Shown here: one piece after another, positions 26,350-35,046 of the stretch
Numbering within the stretch: position 1 is the first letter of the stretch
How the letters are laid out: every line of letters begins with the position of its first letter
Made by a program: the position numbers and the translations under genes
Notes under the pieces: model-generated
Database searches by the model: none
Told to the model about the DNA's origin: nothing
What the model saw: the letters and a program-made list of their open reading frames with translations, nothing else
Assembly (NCBI GenBank): GCA_017522945.1
Contig: JAFWXT010000079.1
Coordinates: 1 to 63,163 of the forward strand
Origin: Clostridia bacterium
GTDB taxonomy: Bacteria; Bacillota; Clostridia; Christensenellales; Borkfalkiaceae
Length of the DNA stretch: 63,163 nt
Direction of reading: 5' to 3'

Positions 26350-27464
26350 AAATCGGCATACCTTTTTATAATTTCAGTCATATTGTCGCAACCAATTCTT
26401 TCGGTAATTACTTTAGAAATAGCCGTTGCAACAACGCATTTTAATATAGAGCAACTTGCAAAAACTGCAGTTATATCCGAGCGTTCTTTTGCGCTTATTG
26501 CTTTTTCGCCCGTTTTAATATCAATAGTTTCAAGCCCTTTTTTAGTTGTTGGAATAGGCTTTAAAGCAACTGTAATTTTTATATAATCGCCATTAGTCAT
26601 TCCGCCGTCGATACCGCCAGATAAACTATTGCTAACGATTAAACTATTATCTTGTTTATTGATATTTCCGTGGTAGTTACTACCAAAGCCGTTAAACTCA
26701 AAAGAATTTTCACCAAAATATAGACCTTTAACCGATTGAATTTGCATAATATCTTGGGCTATAACGCTATTAACGCGCTTTTCGCCCATATAAAAGCCAA
26801 AGCCTTTTTTAATAGGCGATATAACCATTTCAACAGTTCCGCCAAGCGTATCACCGCTATTTTTTGCGCTTTCAATAAGGCTTTTACATCTATCTATAAA
26901 GTTTTGATTTAAACTATACGCAGGTGATTTAGCGTTTAAAATTTGGTTAAAATCGCAATCGCTTTCATCTTTTTCGTATCCGAGTGAACGCACTCTAACG
27001 CCTATTTTAATACCAAGCATATCAAGCATACTAAGCGCAACCGCGCCACCTACAACGTTTAAACAAGTATTTCTTGCCGAAGCTCCTTCTAAAACGTTGC
27101 GAGCATCCTTAAAGTTGCCCCTACAAATTCCCGGCAAATCTGCATGCCCGGGACGTAAAGCGGTAACTTGCGCGCTACTTGTATCGCAATCAAAGGCAGA
27201 CATTATATTTTCGTAATCACTGTGTACTTTATTTTCGATAACAAAACCAACGTTATTACCGAGTGTGTAGCCATTGCGAATGCCCGTAATAAGGTTTATT
27301 TCATCATTTTCTATTACCTGGCGCTCGCTTCTTCCAAGTGCAAAACTGCGCTCTTGTAATAAAGCGTTAATATGGCTTTTATCAACTTTTATTCCAGCTG
27401 GCACGTCACATAAAATACCTATCATGGCTTTGCCGTGCGACTCCCCCGCTTTTACAAGATACAT
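26346..27464 (-). CDS. aroC: Chorismate synthase
   Basis: 372 residues; converts EPSP to chorismate using reduced FMN. Seen: KAGESHGKAMIGIL at the N-terminus, GRSERQ, RPGHADLPG (about 105), the ASARNT stretch in place of the common ASARET, and the C-terminal SDITAVFASCSILKCVVA. First gene of the operon aroC, aroA-aroE, aroQ, aroK, behind a promoter and a leader of about 165 nt. Genes for DAHP synthase and dehydroquinate synthase are not in the window. RBS GGGGGG. Confidence 0.95.
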   Translation of the reverse strand: MYLVKAGESHGKAMIGILCDVPAGIKVDKSHINALLQERSFALGRSERQVIENDEINLITGIRNGYTLGNNVGFVIENKVHSDYENIMSAFDCDTSSAQVTALRPGHADLPGICRGNFKDARNVLEGASARNTCLNVVGGAVALSMLDMLGIKIGVRVRSLGYEKDESDCDFNQILNAKSPAYSLNQNFIDRCKSLIESAKNSGDTLGGTVEMVISPIKKGFGFYMGEKRVNSVIAQDIMQIQSVKGLYFGENSFEFNGFGSNYHGNINKQDNSLIVSNSLSGGIDGGMTNGDYIKITVALKPIPTTKKGLETIDIKTGEKAISAKERSDITAVFASCSILKCVVATAISKVITERIGCDNMTEIIKRYADL

Positions 27465-27666
27465 AGTTTACCCCCCTGCTTAATTTTACCGCGTTACTTT
27501 TTATTTTTTTTAATAACCTAATAAACAACGATTGATTTTAAAGGCGTTTAAAAAAACTGCCGTAACAATGATTTTAATTAACAAATTAAGGTTGTTAATT
27601 GTTAAATGAGCATACCAACCCATTGTTGTTACATTTTATTTTACCACAAATTAAACTTTCAGTCAA
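27465..27666 (-). promoter_or_regulatory. Promoter and leader of the aro operon
   Basis: Minus strand: TTGACT (27661-27666), 17-bp spacer, TAAAAT (27638-27643). The leader contains AACAATG pairing with CATTGTT (outer) around a perfect AATTAACAA/TTGTTAATT dyad, followed by GGCAGTTTTTTT. This could be an attenuator, but the stem is AT-rich. No T-box core is present. Confidence 0.6.
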
Positions 27667-27685
27667 GGAATATGCAAAGCATATA

Positions 27686-27715
27686 GAAAAACAGTGAGGA
27701 ATGCCCCACTGTTTT
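27686..27715 (-). terminator. Terminator behind the decayed LRR tail
   Basis: Stem AAAACAGTG/CACTGTTTT with TTTTTCT on the minus strand. It now serves spo0A, but it directly follows an LRR gene remnant. Confidence 0.7.
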
Positions 27716-27750
27716 ATTGTTTTATATATTTTATCAACACGACCTTCATT

Positions 27751-27845
27751 TTACAAAGCTACAACTTTGCCATTTACGTAGTACCAACAGTTACCACCTG
27801 TTGTAGGCTCGCTTTCACTATAATATTCTCGCGTTGCATTGATCA
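27751..27845 (-). pseudogene. Remnant of an LRR protein C-terminal tail
   Basis: An open stretch ending in TAA encodes SEPTTGGNCWYYVNGKVVAL, matching the tail PTTSGNYWHYVNGVPTKW of the big LRR protein (13961). There is no start codon and no LRR upstream; a stop lies just before. It sits between spo0A and a terminator, so an LRR gene was probably deleted here. Confidence 0.75.
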
Positions 27846-27892
27846 ATTCGGTATTTTATTGTTTATATAAAATATCCCTATAATCATACTTT

Positions 27893-28648
27893 TTACGAAA
27901 TACCGTCTAAAAGCAATCTATCTGCAATTAGCGCGATAAACTCACTATTCGTAGGTTTCTCATTTTCGCCGTATGCCCTAACGCCAAAAAGAGCGTTAAA
28001 ACTTTCAATTCTACCGCGATTCCAAGCAACTTCAATAGCGTGGCGTATTGCCCTTTCTACCTTGCTTGCGCTAGTGTTAAACTTTTCGCCTATTGCAGGG
28101 TAAAGTTTTTTTGTGATACTATTTATAATTTCGGGAGTTAAAACAGCAAGTTTTACGCCTTCGCGTAAATATCCGTAACCTTTAATATGCGGTGGTATTC
28201 CCATACCTATAAAAATTCGGCTAATCTTTTCATCAATACTATTTTCACGCCCGCTTAACGTTGGTTTTACAAAACTTTTCTTTTCTTCCTTTTGCCCCAT
28301 TCCGTCTAACCTATCGATTAGTGCAGTGTAATTTATGGGCTTAACCATATAATAACTTGCTCCTGCATTTATTGCGTTTTGCATAAGCTCGCCGTGAGAA
28401 ACCACGCTAACAACTATACACTTTGTTTTGGGCGAAATTTCTTTTACCCTTTCGATAACCCAAATACCGTCACCATTACGTATCATAAGTGCGGTAATTA
28501 AAAAATCTGGCTTTTCTTTTTTTACAAAATTTATTGCCACGTCACTATCCGTAGTATATCCAACCACCTCGAACATTGAACTTAATCTTTCTGCACACTC
28601 TAACGCCTCTTCTTCACTTGATTGTAAAATAACTACCGTTTTTTGCAT
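27893..28648 (-). CDS. spo0A: Spo0A homologue with a degenerate receiver domain
   Basis: 251 residues from the ATG with GGGGAG upstream. The C-terminal Spo0A DNA-binding domain is well kept (about 140-250: IGMGIPPHIKGYGYLREG, LYPAIGEKFNTSASKVERAIRHAIEVAWNRG, KPTNSEFIALIADRL). The N-terminal receiver keeps its fold and the conserved lysine (MVKPI, Lys103). The phosphoacceptor Asp is Ala53 (ITALMIRNGDG against VLDIIMPHLDG in Bacillus) and the acidic pair near residue 10 reads QS. It therefore probably cannot be activated by aspartyl phosphorylation. Whether it still drives sporulation or acts as a phosphorylation-independent regulator is open. No other sporulation gene is in the window. Confidence 0.93.
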   Translation of the reverse strand: MQKTVVILQSSEEEALECAERLSSMFEVVGYTTDSDVAINFVKKEKPDFLITALMIRNGDGIWVIERVKEISPKTKCIVVSVVSHGELMQNAINAGASYYMVKPINYTALIDRLDGMGQKEEKKSFVKPTLSGRENSIDEKISRIFIGMGIPPHIKGYGYLREGVKLAVLTPEIINSITKKLYPAIGEKFNTSASKVERAIRHAIEVAWNRGRIESFNALFGVRAYGENEKPTNSEFIALIADRLLLDGIS

Positions 28649-28830
28649 AATAACTCCCCTTTTTGATAAAAATTTACACTTCTTTTGAATAACCTTATAC
28701 ATTATAACACATAAAATTTAAAAACAAAACGAAAAGTGTAGTTATTTTGTAAAAAATTCAATTTAATTTTGTAAAAAATTGTTATATTTTGAAATTATTT
28801 GTTAAAATTTGCTAACAAATAGATTAAATC

Positions 28831-28867
28831 AAAATAAAAACGACGCAAGACTTTTGCCTTACGCCGC
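28831..28867 (-). terminator. Terminator after the hydrogenase-like gene
   Basis: Minus strand: GCGGCGTAAG/CTTGCGTCGT with G-U pairs, then TTTTTATTTT, 26 bp after the stop codon. Confidence 0.75.
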
Positions 28868-28892
28868 TTAAAAATATTAGTTTTACACTCCG

Positions 28893-30314
28893 TTACTTCA
28901 AATTTTCAAGCGAAGATAAAATAGTTTTATCTTTTGCTTTTTCGCCGTGGTCGTCAATTTGTTTTTTGTTTTGTTCGCCGTGAGTTAAACAGCCAGCCCC
29001 ACCGATACAGCCATTAACACAAGCCATTCCTTCGATAAAGTTAGCATCAAGCGCATTTTTTGATTTGCGAAGCAATGCCATTTTGCATTCGTCTATACCG
29101 TTACAAACGATAGGATTAACATTAAAATCAATATTTTGTTCTTTTAACGCTTGTTCAACCGCTTGTGAAAGCCCACCGCTCCTTGCAAAAATTCTGCCGT
29201 AGAAAGATGCGTCGTCAAGAGTATCTTCTTTTAAATCACAAATTTCAATATTTAAACTATCAAATAGCGCTTGTAATTCTTCAAAAGTAATAACGCTATC
29301 GATAAGCCCCTTGTATTCTGGCTTTTTATATTCATCTTTTTTTGCAGTGCAAGGCCCTATAAAAACTATTTTACAATCGGGGTCTTTATCCTTCATAACC
29401 TTTGCCAACGTAATCATGGGTGAAGGATTATGCGATATATGTTGCTTTAAATCGGGAAAAAAGTTTTTAACGTAATCGACGAAAGACGGGCAACACGAGC
29501 TTATTAAAAAGCCTTTTTCAGCAAGTTCGCGCGATTCATTTAAGGCAACCATATCTGCACCAAGAGCCGCTTCAATAACCCCGTAAAAACCCATTTCCTT
29601 TAGACCACTCACAACCTGACCGATTTTTGCGTAAGTAAACTGACTGGCAATCGACGGAGCAACCATAGCGTAAACCTTATAACTTGAGTTGCCGTCACTA
29701 GTTTTAATTAAATCGATAACGTTTAATATATATGATTTATCACAAATCGCGCCAAACGGACATTGATATACGCACGCCCCACACGAAATACATTTATCAT
29801 AATCAATAAATAATTCTTTACTTTCGGTAATTCCAACCGCTTTTGCCTTGCAGACTACTTGACATGGGCGCATACGGTTAATAATTGCATAATATGGGCA
29901 AACTTTTGCACAACGCCCACACTCAACGCACTTACTTTTATCAATGTGAGCAACGTGATGCACGTCGAAATAAATTGCTCCAACCTTACATACGTCTTCA
30001 CAATGGTTTGCTAAGCAACCCCTACATGCGCTCGTTATTTCATAGCCCGCCGAAGGACATTCGTCACAAGCAATATCGATAATTTCTATAGGTTTTTTAT
30101 TTTCACGGTTACCACCGAGCGCAAGTTTAACGCGTTTAGATAAAATTGCGCGTTCCTTATACACGCAACAACTAATAGTTGGTTTCTTACCGGGTGCAAG
30201 CTTATGTGGTATATCAACCGAAGTGTAGGCAATTCTATCTTCCCACGCTTCCGTTGCCACTTCACGAAGCACCTTATATTTTAAATGTTGAACTTTGGTG
30301 TCAAATTTTTTCAT
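28893..30314 (-). CDS. [FeFe]-hydrogenase-like protein with ferredoxin domains
   Basis: 473 residues. The N-terminal part has many cysteines in ferredoxin-like clusters: CDECPSAGYEITSACRGC, CVECGRCAKVCP and CISCGACVYQCP (about 85-200). The C-terminal H-cluster domain has all three cysteine motifs: SSCCPSF (about 270), GPCTAKKDE (about 323) and EGMACVNGCIGGAG (about 440). It likely produces or senses H2 using ferredoxin electrons. The motifs differ from classical HydA (TSCCPxW, MPCxxK), so it may belong to the less studied group B or a sensory group. HydEFG maturases are not in the window. A single gene with a terminator. Confidence 0.88.
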   Translation of the reverse strand: MKKFDTKVQHLKYKVLREVATEAWEDRIAYTSVDIPHKLAPGKKPTISCCVYKERAILSKRVKLALGGNRENKKPIEIIDIACDECPSAGYEITSACRGCLANHCEDVCKVGAIYFDVHHVAHIDKSKCVECGRCAKVCPYYAIINRMRPCQVVCKAKAVGITESKELFIDYDKCISCGACVYQCPFGAICDKSYILNVIDLIKTSDGNSSYKVYAMVAPSIASQFTYAKIGQVVSGLKEMGFYGVIEAALGADMVALNESRELAEKGFLISSCCPSFVDYVKNFFPDLKQHISHNPSPMITLAKVMKDKDPDCKIVFIGPCTAKKDEYKKPEYKGLIDSVITFEELQALFDSLNIEICDLKEDTLDDASFYGRIFARSGGLSQAVEQALKEQNIDFNVNPIVCNGIDECKMALLRKSKNALDANFIEGMACVNGCIGGAGCLTHGEQNKKQIDDHGEKAKDKTILSSLENLK

Positions 30315-30415
30315 GTTGCACCCCTTTTCACAGTTAACCTTTAATTGCTAATATCACTCGCTTTTACCTTATAAATTTTCAACAACCCAACAAATTTGCA
30401 TTATTATTTAAAACT

Positions 30416-31423
30416 CTATCTACGATTTATTCTAATACGTGATAAAAGTTTTTCGTTACCGGCAACCATACCGCCACCAATAACCGTAGCAAAAGCAGGT
30501 TCTTCGCAAACGTTAGCTCTAATTCCCATATTGTAACGGAAATATTCTTCAAGCCCAACAATTTTTGAACTACCGCCCGCAAAATAAACCCCAGACCTTC
30601 TTATATCCGCCGAAATTTCGGGTGGTAATTTAGCCATAAGCATACCTGCTAACTGGAAAATTTTATCAAAGAAAGTTTTAATAGTAGGATATAAGTCTTT
30701 CGCGCTAACCAAAACTGCGCGTGGCTTACCCGTAATCAAATCTCGCCCGTTGATAGTAGTTGTAGTTTGGTCTTTTTCAAGCAAGCTACCAATTTGAATT
30801 TTAAGTTTTTCGGCAGTTAAAGTGCCAATTCTTAAATCAAAATTACTTTCAATAAACTCAATAAGCATTTTATCAAGGCTTTTACCCCCGATATTAACAC
30901 TAATACCCGATATAACCCCGCCGAGCGATACCGCTGCGATTTTTGTAGTTCCGCCACCTATATCAATCACAAAACAAGGGTTTGATTCGGTTAACGGAAC
31001 ACCTGCCCCTAACGCAGTTAGAACAGGAGATTCAACAAAATGAATATTAAACACTTCGCACTCGTTAAGAGCCTTTTCAAATTTTTTAATAGCGCTATTA
31101 TCGGTTCCGCAAGGAACGGCAAAAAGCACCGAAGGGCGTTTACCTAACTTTTTTAAAGTAACCTTATTTAAAAAGTTTTCAAGCATAAGCGACGCGTGTA
31201 GTTCGTTTTCTATTTGCGATTCAAACACGGGTGAACTAACAACAGTTCCATCAACCGTTCTACCTATAAGTTTTTTAGCATCCGAACCAATAGCCTTAAC
31301 TCTGCGTTTACCAGTTTCGTTTATAGCAATAACGCTTGGCTCGGCAAGAACAACACCTGCGCCCATTTGATATATTTTAGTTTCGGACGAGCCGAAATCT
31401 ATTGATAAAGTTGGCAATTTCAT
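30416..31423 (-). CDS. mreB: MreB/Mbl-family actin-like protein
   Basis: 335 residues, typical MreB length. Actin-fold motifs: phosphate 1 SIDFGSSETKIY at the N-terminus, phosphate 2 VIDIGGGTTKIAAVSLGG (about 145), adenosine motif YFAGGSSKIVGLEEY (about 290). It forms membrane-bound filaments that guide wall synthesis and rod shape. It lies 19 bp after maf, as in many Firmicutes. Whether it is MreB proper or the Mbl/MreBH paralogue cannot be told from the sequence alone. Confidence 0.9.
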   Translation of the reverse strand: MKLPTLSIDFGSSETKIYQMGAGVVLAEPSVIAINETGKRRVKAIGSDAKKLIGRTVDGTVVSSPVFESQIENELHASLMLENFLNKVTLKKLGKRPSVLFAVPCGTDNSAIKKFEKALNECEVFNIHFVESPVLTALGAGVPLTESNPCFVIDIGGGTTKIAAVSLGGVISGISVNIGGKSLDKMLIEFIESNFDLRIGTLTAEKLKIQIGSLLEKDQTTTTINGRDLITGKPRAVLVSAKDLYPTIKTFFDKIFQLAGMLMAKLPPEISADIRRSGVYFAGGSSKIVGLEEYFRYNMGIRANVCEEPAFATVIGGGMVAGNEKLLSRIRINRR

Positions 31424-31442
31424 AGCTTTAAGCCCCCTTTGA

Positions 31443-32000
31443 TTATTTTAAATTGAATTCTTTTAATAGTTTTTCAAAAACTTCGGTAGGAAAGCCCACA
31501 ATATTATCATAGCTACCCTTAGTTTCTTTTACTAAGCCATACCCGTCTTGAATACCGTATCCACCAGCCTTATCAAGCCCAAGCCCGCTTTTTACGTAGT
31601 CAAGTTTGGTTTGTTCGCTAAGCTGGTTAAACACCACAGTTGAAGCTTCAACGCCATAAACCTTTTTGCCTTTAGTAAGCAGCGCATAGCCGGTATATAC
31701 AGTGTGTTCACGCCCCGAAAGTTTAGTAAGCATTGAATACTCGTCGTCGTTATCCTTTGGTTTTTGTAAAATTTCACCGTTTAAAACAACAATCGTATCT
31801 GCGCCTATAACCGCGCAATCTGAATATTTTTCAAATATTTCGTTCGCCTTTGCACTTGCTATGCTTTGAGCAATTTTATCGGGCGAAAGCCCATCGACTA
31901 AAACTTCTTCGCCTACAGCAGGCACAATTTTAAATTCAACGCCTAAACCGCTTAAAAGCTCGCGACGGCGTGGTGATTTACTTGCAAGAATAATTTCCAT
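31443..32000 (-). CDS. maf: Maf-like nucleotide pyrophosphatase
   Basis: 185 residues; hydrolyses dTTP/UTP or modified nucleotides and is linked to septum formation. N-terminal ASKSPRRRELLSGLG signature, then GADTIVVLNGEILQKPKD and SGREHTVYTGYALL, the KAGGYGIQDGYG loop and the C-terminal GSYDNIVGFPTEV. Upstream gene of mreB in one transcript. Confidence 0.94.
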   Translation of the reverse strand: MEIILASKSPRRRELLSGLGVEFKIVPAVGEEVLVDGLSPDKIAQSIASAKANEIFEKYSDCAVIGADTIVVLNGEILQKPKDNDDEYSMLTKLSGREHTVYTGYALLTKGKKVYGVEASTVVFNQLSEQTKLDYVKSGLGLDKAGGYGIQDGYGLVKETKGSYDNIVGFPTEVFEKLLKEFNLK

Positions 32001-32196
32001 TTACAACTCTTTACTTTAATAGCTTTGCCGTTAATTTGGCATACTACCCCATTAAATAATTATAATTACTTAATATTATAACTTATAAATCGCGTTTTGT
32101 AAATCTTTTTTTGCATTTTTGTGTCAATTTTAGTTAAATTATAGCTTACTTAAAACTTTTATTGTAATATTTATTAAAAATTATATAATCTTACAA

Positions 32197-32231
32197 CAAA
32201 AAAAGGGTTAGAAGGAATAAACTTCTAACCC
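32197..32231 (-). terminator. Terminator of the feo operon
   Basis: Minus strand: GGGTTAGAAG/CTTCTAACCC with a 7-nt loop, then TTTTTTT. It begins 7 bp after the stop of the small Cys-rich gene. Confidence 0.9.
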
Positions 32232-32237
32232 CTTTTA

Positions 32238-32414
32238 TTATTCTTCACTTTGCTGAGAGTTTTTTTGATTACAATTACAACTTTTTTTATTTTTACAATC
32301 GTTAGCGTAAGGACAACCAATACATTTTTTGCCCGCTTTTTTAGCAAATATTAGGTATAAAATTATTAAGCCAACAACGGCAAATATAATTAAAAGTAAA
32401 ATATTATCTTTCAT
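32238..32414 (-). CDS. FeoB-associated Cys-rich membrane protein
   Basis: 58 residues. One N-terminal TM (about 4-24), then a basic stretch and the cysteines CIGCPYANDC...SCNC. This matches the small Cys-rich partner often encoded after feoB. It starts 1 bp after the feoB stop, so it is translationally coupled. Probably binds iron or supports FeoB at the membrane; the function is not established. Confidence 0.85.
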   Translation of the reverse strand: MKDNILLLIIFAVVGLIILYLIFAKKAGKKCIGCPYANDCKNKKSCNCNQKNSQQSEE

Positions 32415-32415
32415 A

Positions 32416-34449
32416 TCAGTTTACCTTAACCCCTTCTTTCTTTAATTGCTTATTCGTGTTAATAGTTAAGCCAACTATTACCCCAACAGCAACTAAAACA
32501 ACAGCTAAACCAACCAATGCAGTTCCAACGTTTAAAAGCGCAGGGTTTGTTAATAAAGTGCCTATCGTATAAATTAAGTAAGCTATAGTATAACCAACTG
32601 CTAACTGAAAAGCAACGCCACCCCAAATCCATTTTGAACTTTTCATTTCGGCGTTCATTGCACCTATTGCGGCAAAGCAAGGCGGAGCGTAAAGGTTAAA
32701 GGCTAAGTATGCTAAAGCAGCCACCTTAGTGATTGCTAAAACCCCAGCTACGTCGCCACCTGCCCCTTGCATAATTGAAAAATCTTCCATATCAATAAAG
32801 TTTTCAAGCCCAACAAAGCAAACGGCAAGCGTACCAACAACGTTTTCTTTTGCAATAAACCCAGTAATCGCCGCTGCTGCAAGTTGCCAAGAAAGAACGC
32901 CTACGATAGGAAATAAAAAGTAAGCAAAAGGTGTTGCAATCGAAGCTAATATTGATTGATTTGCGCTTTCGGCAACCGTAAACTTCCAAGTAAAGGTTTG
33001 CATAATTTGAACTGCCATATTACAAAGAAGTATAATTGTAGCAGCTTTTACTATGTACGACCAACCACGGCTACACATTGATTTAAACGCTCCAAAAAGC
33101 GAAGGCTTTTTATATTCGGGAAGTTCAATAATAAAAAATGATTTTCTTGGCTTATAGCCCGTAACTAAGTTTATAAGTAACGCACCTACAAAAATAAGGG
33201 CGATTGCCATAAAATACATAAGCGCGCTTACCCACCAAGCGTTATCGAAAAACGCACCTGCGATTAGTGAAATAACGGGTATCTTTGCACCGCAAGGCAT
33301 AAAGGGCGCAAGCATAGCAGTAGCTCTGCGTTCACGCTCGTTACGCACGGTACGGCTTGCCATAACGCCAGGAACGGCGCAACCGATTGCAATAACAAAC
33401 GGTATAACCGATTTACCCGAAAGCCCTACCCTTTTAAAAATAGGATCTAAAACTACAGCCACGCGAGACATATAACCGCAATCTTCAAGTAACGCGATTA
33501 AAAAGTACATAACCATAACCAGCGGTAAAAAGCCTATAACGGCAATCACTCCGCCTATAATACCGTCAACTAAAATAGCAACGAGCACAGGGTTAGCATT
33601 TTCAAAAACGCCACGGATTATCTCCTGAAAACTTTCTAAAAGCGGAACTAAGCCAGGTATAAAAGTATCACCTATTTGCACACCCTCTGCAATCCACGCG
33701 CCAAGAGTTGACTGCGATATGTAAAAGACCAAAAACATAACAATGGCAAAAATAGGAATACCTAACCACTTATTAGTGAGCACGGCATCAATTTTATCGC
33801 CGAAATTTTTATCTTTTGTTAAAACTTTGCGCGTTTGAACTTCGCTTACTATTTGATTAACAAAAGCAAAACGCTTACGGTCGGCTTCTTGAACCATTTC
33901 CTTGTCGGTAAGGTCGATATTTTCTTGGCTATAAACAGCCTTTTGTACACCACCAACGTGTAACAAAGCGCTTTTAACAAGAGAATTTAAACCCCTTGCC
34001 GAAGTAGAAACGGTTGTTACTACAGGACAGTTTAACTTTGCCGACAATCTATCGATATCAATTTTAGTTCCCTTTTTTTCATTAAGGTCGCTTTTATTAA
34101 GAGCAACTACTACGGGAATTCCAAGTTCTAAAAGTTGGGTTGTAAAAAATAAACTACGGCTTAAATTATCCGCGTCAACGATGTTTACTATAACGTCAAG
34201 ATTTTCTTTTTTTACAAAATCACTAGTGATACTCTCTTCACTAGTAAATGGTGACATAGAGTATGCACCCGGAAGGTCAACTACCGTAATTTTTTCGCCC
34301 CCTGCGTATTTTTTTAAAATGGGGCTTTCTTTTTTGTCAACTGTAACGCCGGCCCAGTTACCCACACGTTCGTTACTTCCAGTAAGCTTGTTGAACATAG
34401 TGGTTTTCCCTGCGTTAGGATTTCCCGCTAAGGCAATTCTAATAGCCAT
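32416..34449 (-). CDS. feoB: Ferrous iron transporter FeoB
   Basis: 677 residues. N-terminal G domain with GNPNAGKTTMFN (about 9-20), DLPGAYSM and NKSD, then the helical GDI region, and a membrane domain with two Gate/nucleoside-recognition halves (GCAVPGVMASRTVRNERERR, APFMPCGAKIPV). Imports Fe2+ in anaerobes. The ATG at 34449 has AAGGAG upstream; an earlier in-frame start has no RBS. feoA lies 116 bp upstream, with an operator in between. Confidence 0.97.
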   Translation of the reverse strand: MAIRIALAGNPNAGKTTMFNKLTGSNERVGNWAGVTVDKKESPILKKYAGGEKITVVDLPGAYSMSPFTSEESITSDFVKKENLDVIVNIVDADNLSRSLFFTTQLLELGIPVVVALNKSDLNEKKGTKIDIDRLSAKLNCPVVTTVSTSARGLNSLVKSALLHVGGVQKAVYSQENIDLTDKEMVQEADRKRFAFVNQIVSEVQTRKVLTKDKNFGDKIDAVLTNKWLGIPIFAIVMFLVFYISQSTLGAWIAEGVQIGDTFIPGLVPLLESFQEIIRGVFENANPVLVAILVDGIIGGVIAVIGFLPLVMVMYFLIALLEDCGYMSRVAVVLDPIFKRVGLSGKSVIPFVIAIGCAVPGVMASRTVRNERERRATAMLAPFMPCGAKIPVISLIAGAFFDNAWWVSALMYFMAIALIFVGALLINLVTGYKPRKSFFIIELPEYKKPSLFGAFKSMCSRGWSYIVKAATIILLCNMAVQIMQTFTWKFTVAESANQSILASIATPFAYFLFPIVGVLSWQLAAAAITGFIAKENVVGTLAVCFVGLENFIDMEDFSIMQGAGGDVAGVLAITKVAALAYLAFNLYAPPCFAAIGAMNAEMKSSKWIWGGVAFQLAVGYTIAYLIYTIGTLLTNPALLNVGTALVGLAVVLVAVGVIVGLTINTNKQLKKEGVKVN

Positions 34450-34501
34450 AAATCTCCTTAAAAAATCATCTAAAATGCAAATCAAACTTTTAATTTTATT
34501 A

Positions 34502-34517
34502 GTTAGCCAACGCTAAC
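34502..34517. promoter_or_regulatory. Second DtxR-type palindrome, between feoA and feoB
   Basis: GTTAGC-CAAC-GCTAAC: the same half-sites and spacing as the operator before feoA, 53 bp upstream of the feoB ATG. Likely bound by the DtxR-family protein encoded next door. Confidence 0.65.
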
Positions 34518-34565
34518 TGTTGCGATAAAAAAATAATCGGCTTAAATAAGCCTACCTAAATATAC

Positions 34566-34778
34566 CTACACGTTAATAGCGCCTGCAAGGTCAAGGTCGA
34601 TATGATATCTTCCGTCTTTAATAGCAACTATTCTGCCACCTTTAAGCTTACTTATAACCGTAATAGGCTCACCAGCGTAGCAACCAAGTGAAAAAAGAAA
34701 AGAATTAAGTTCTTCATCACTTATTTCAACACTCTTTATTATATATTCTACGCCCTCTTGCGCGTTAATTAAATTCAT
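34566..34778 (-). CDS. feoA: FeoA-type SH3-like protein
   Basis: 70 residues of SH3-like fold: LGCYAGEPITVISKLKGGRIVAIKDGRYHIDLD is the core. FeoA supports FeoB-mediated Fe2+ uptake. First gene of feoA-feoB-Cys-rich; perfect promoter with an operator at the expected transcription start. Confidence 0.9.
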   Translation of the reverse strand: MNLINAQEGVEYIIKSVEISDEELNSFLFSLGCYAGEPITVISKLKGGRIVAIKDGRYHIDLDLAGAINV

Positions 34779-34799
34779 TTTTAACTCCTTAAAACATCA

Positions 34800-34815
34800 G
34801 TTAGCAATTGCTAAC
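34800..34815. promoter_or_regulatory. DtxR-type operator at the feoA transcription start
   Basis: Perfect 16-bp palindrome GTTAGCAATTGCTAAC, 8 bp downstream of the feoA -10 box, so it overlaps the start of transcription. It resembles DtxR/IdeR half-sites (TTAGS). A repressor bound here would block feoAB when iron is plentiful. Confidence 0.75.
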
Positions 34816-34823
34816 CGCATTAT

Positions 34824-34852
34824 ATTATACGGAATAAAACTCTAAATGTCAA
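34824..34852 (-). promoter_or_regulatory. Promoter of feoA
   Basis: Minus strand: perfect TTGACA (34847-34852), 17 bp, perfect TATAAT (34824-34829). Confidence 0.88.
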
Positions 34853-34986
34853 ACATTTTTTAAACAAAAATGAAAAAAATTATAGTTTATTTCAAGTACC
34901 AAGAGCCTATTTTTTTAAAACGTATTACAATTAGTATTAAAATATGTTTAAAATAATTAAATTATAAGCAAAATTGTTTATATTGC

Positions 34987-35015
34987 TTGAAAAAATAATT
35001 TTTTAGTGGTATAAT
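34987..35015 (+). promoter_or_regulatory. Promoter of the DtxR-family gene
   Basis: TTGAAA (34987-34992), 17 bp, TATAAT (35010-35015), 31 bp before the ATG. No copy of the GTTAGC palindrome is seen here, so autoregulation is not indicated. Confidence 0.8.
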
Positions 35016-35046
35016 AAAGAAAATTTATTTATATTAAAGGGTATTT

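Noticed and set aside
27565..27605. Rex operator in the aro leader (TTAACAA...TTGTTAA)
   Set aside because: The half-sites point the wrong way for a Rex site, and the aro operon is not a usual Rex target.
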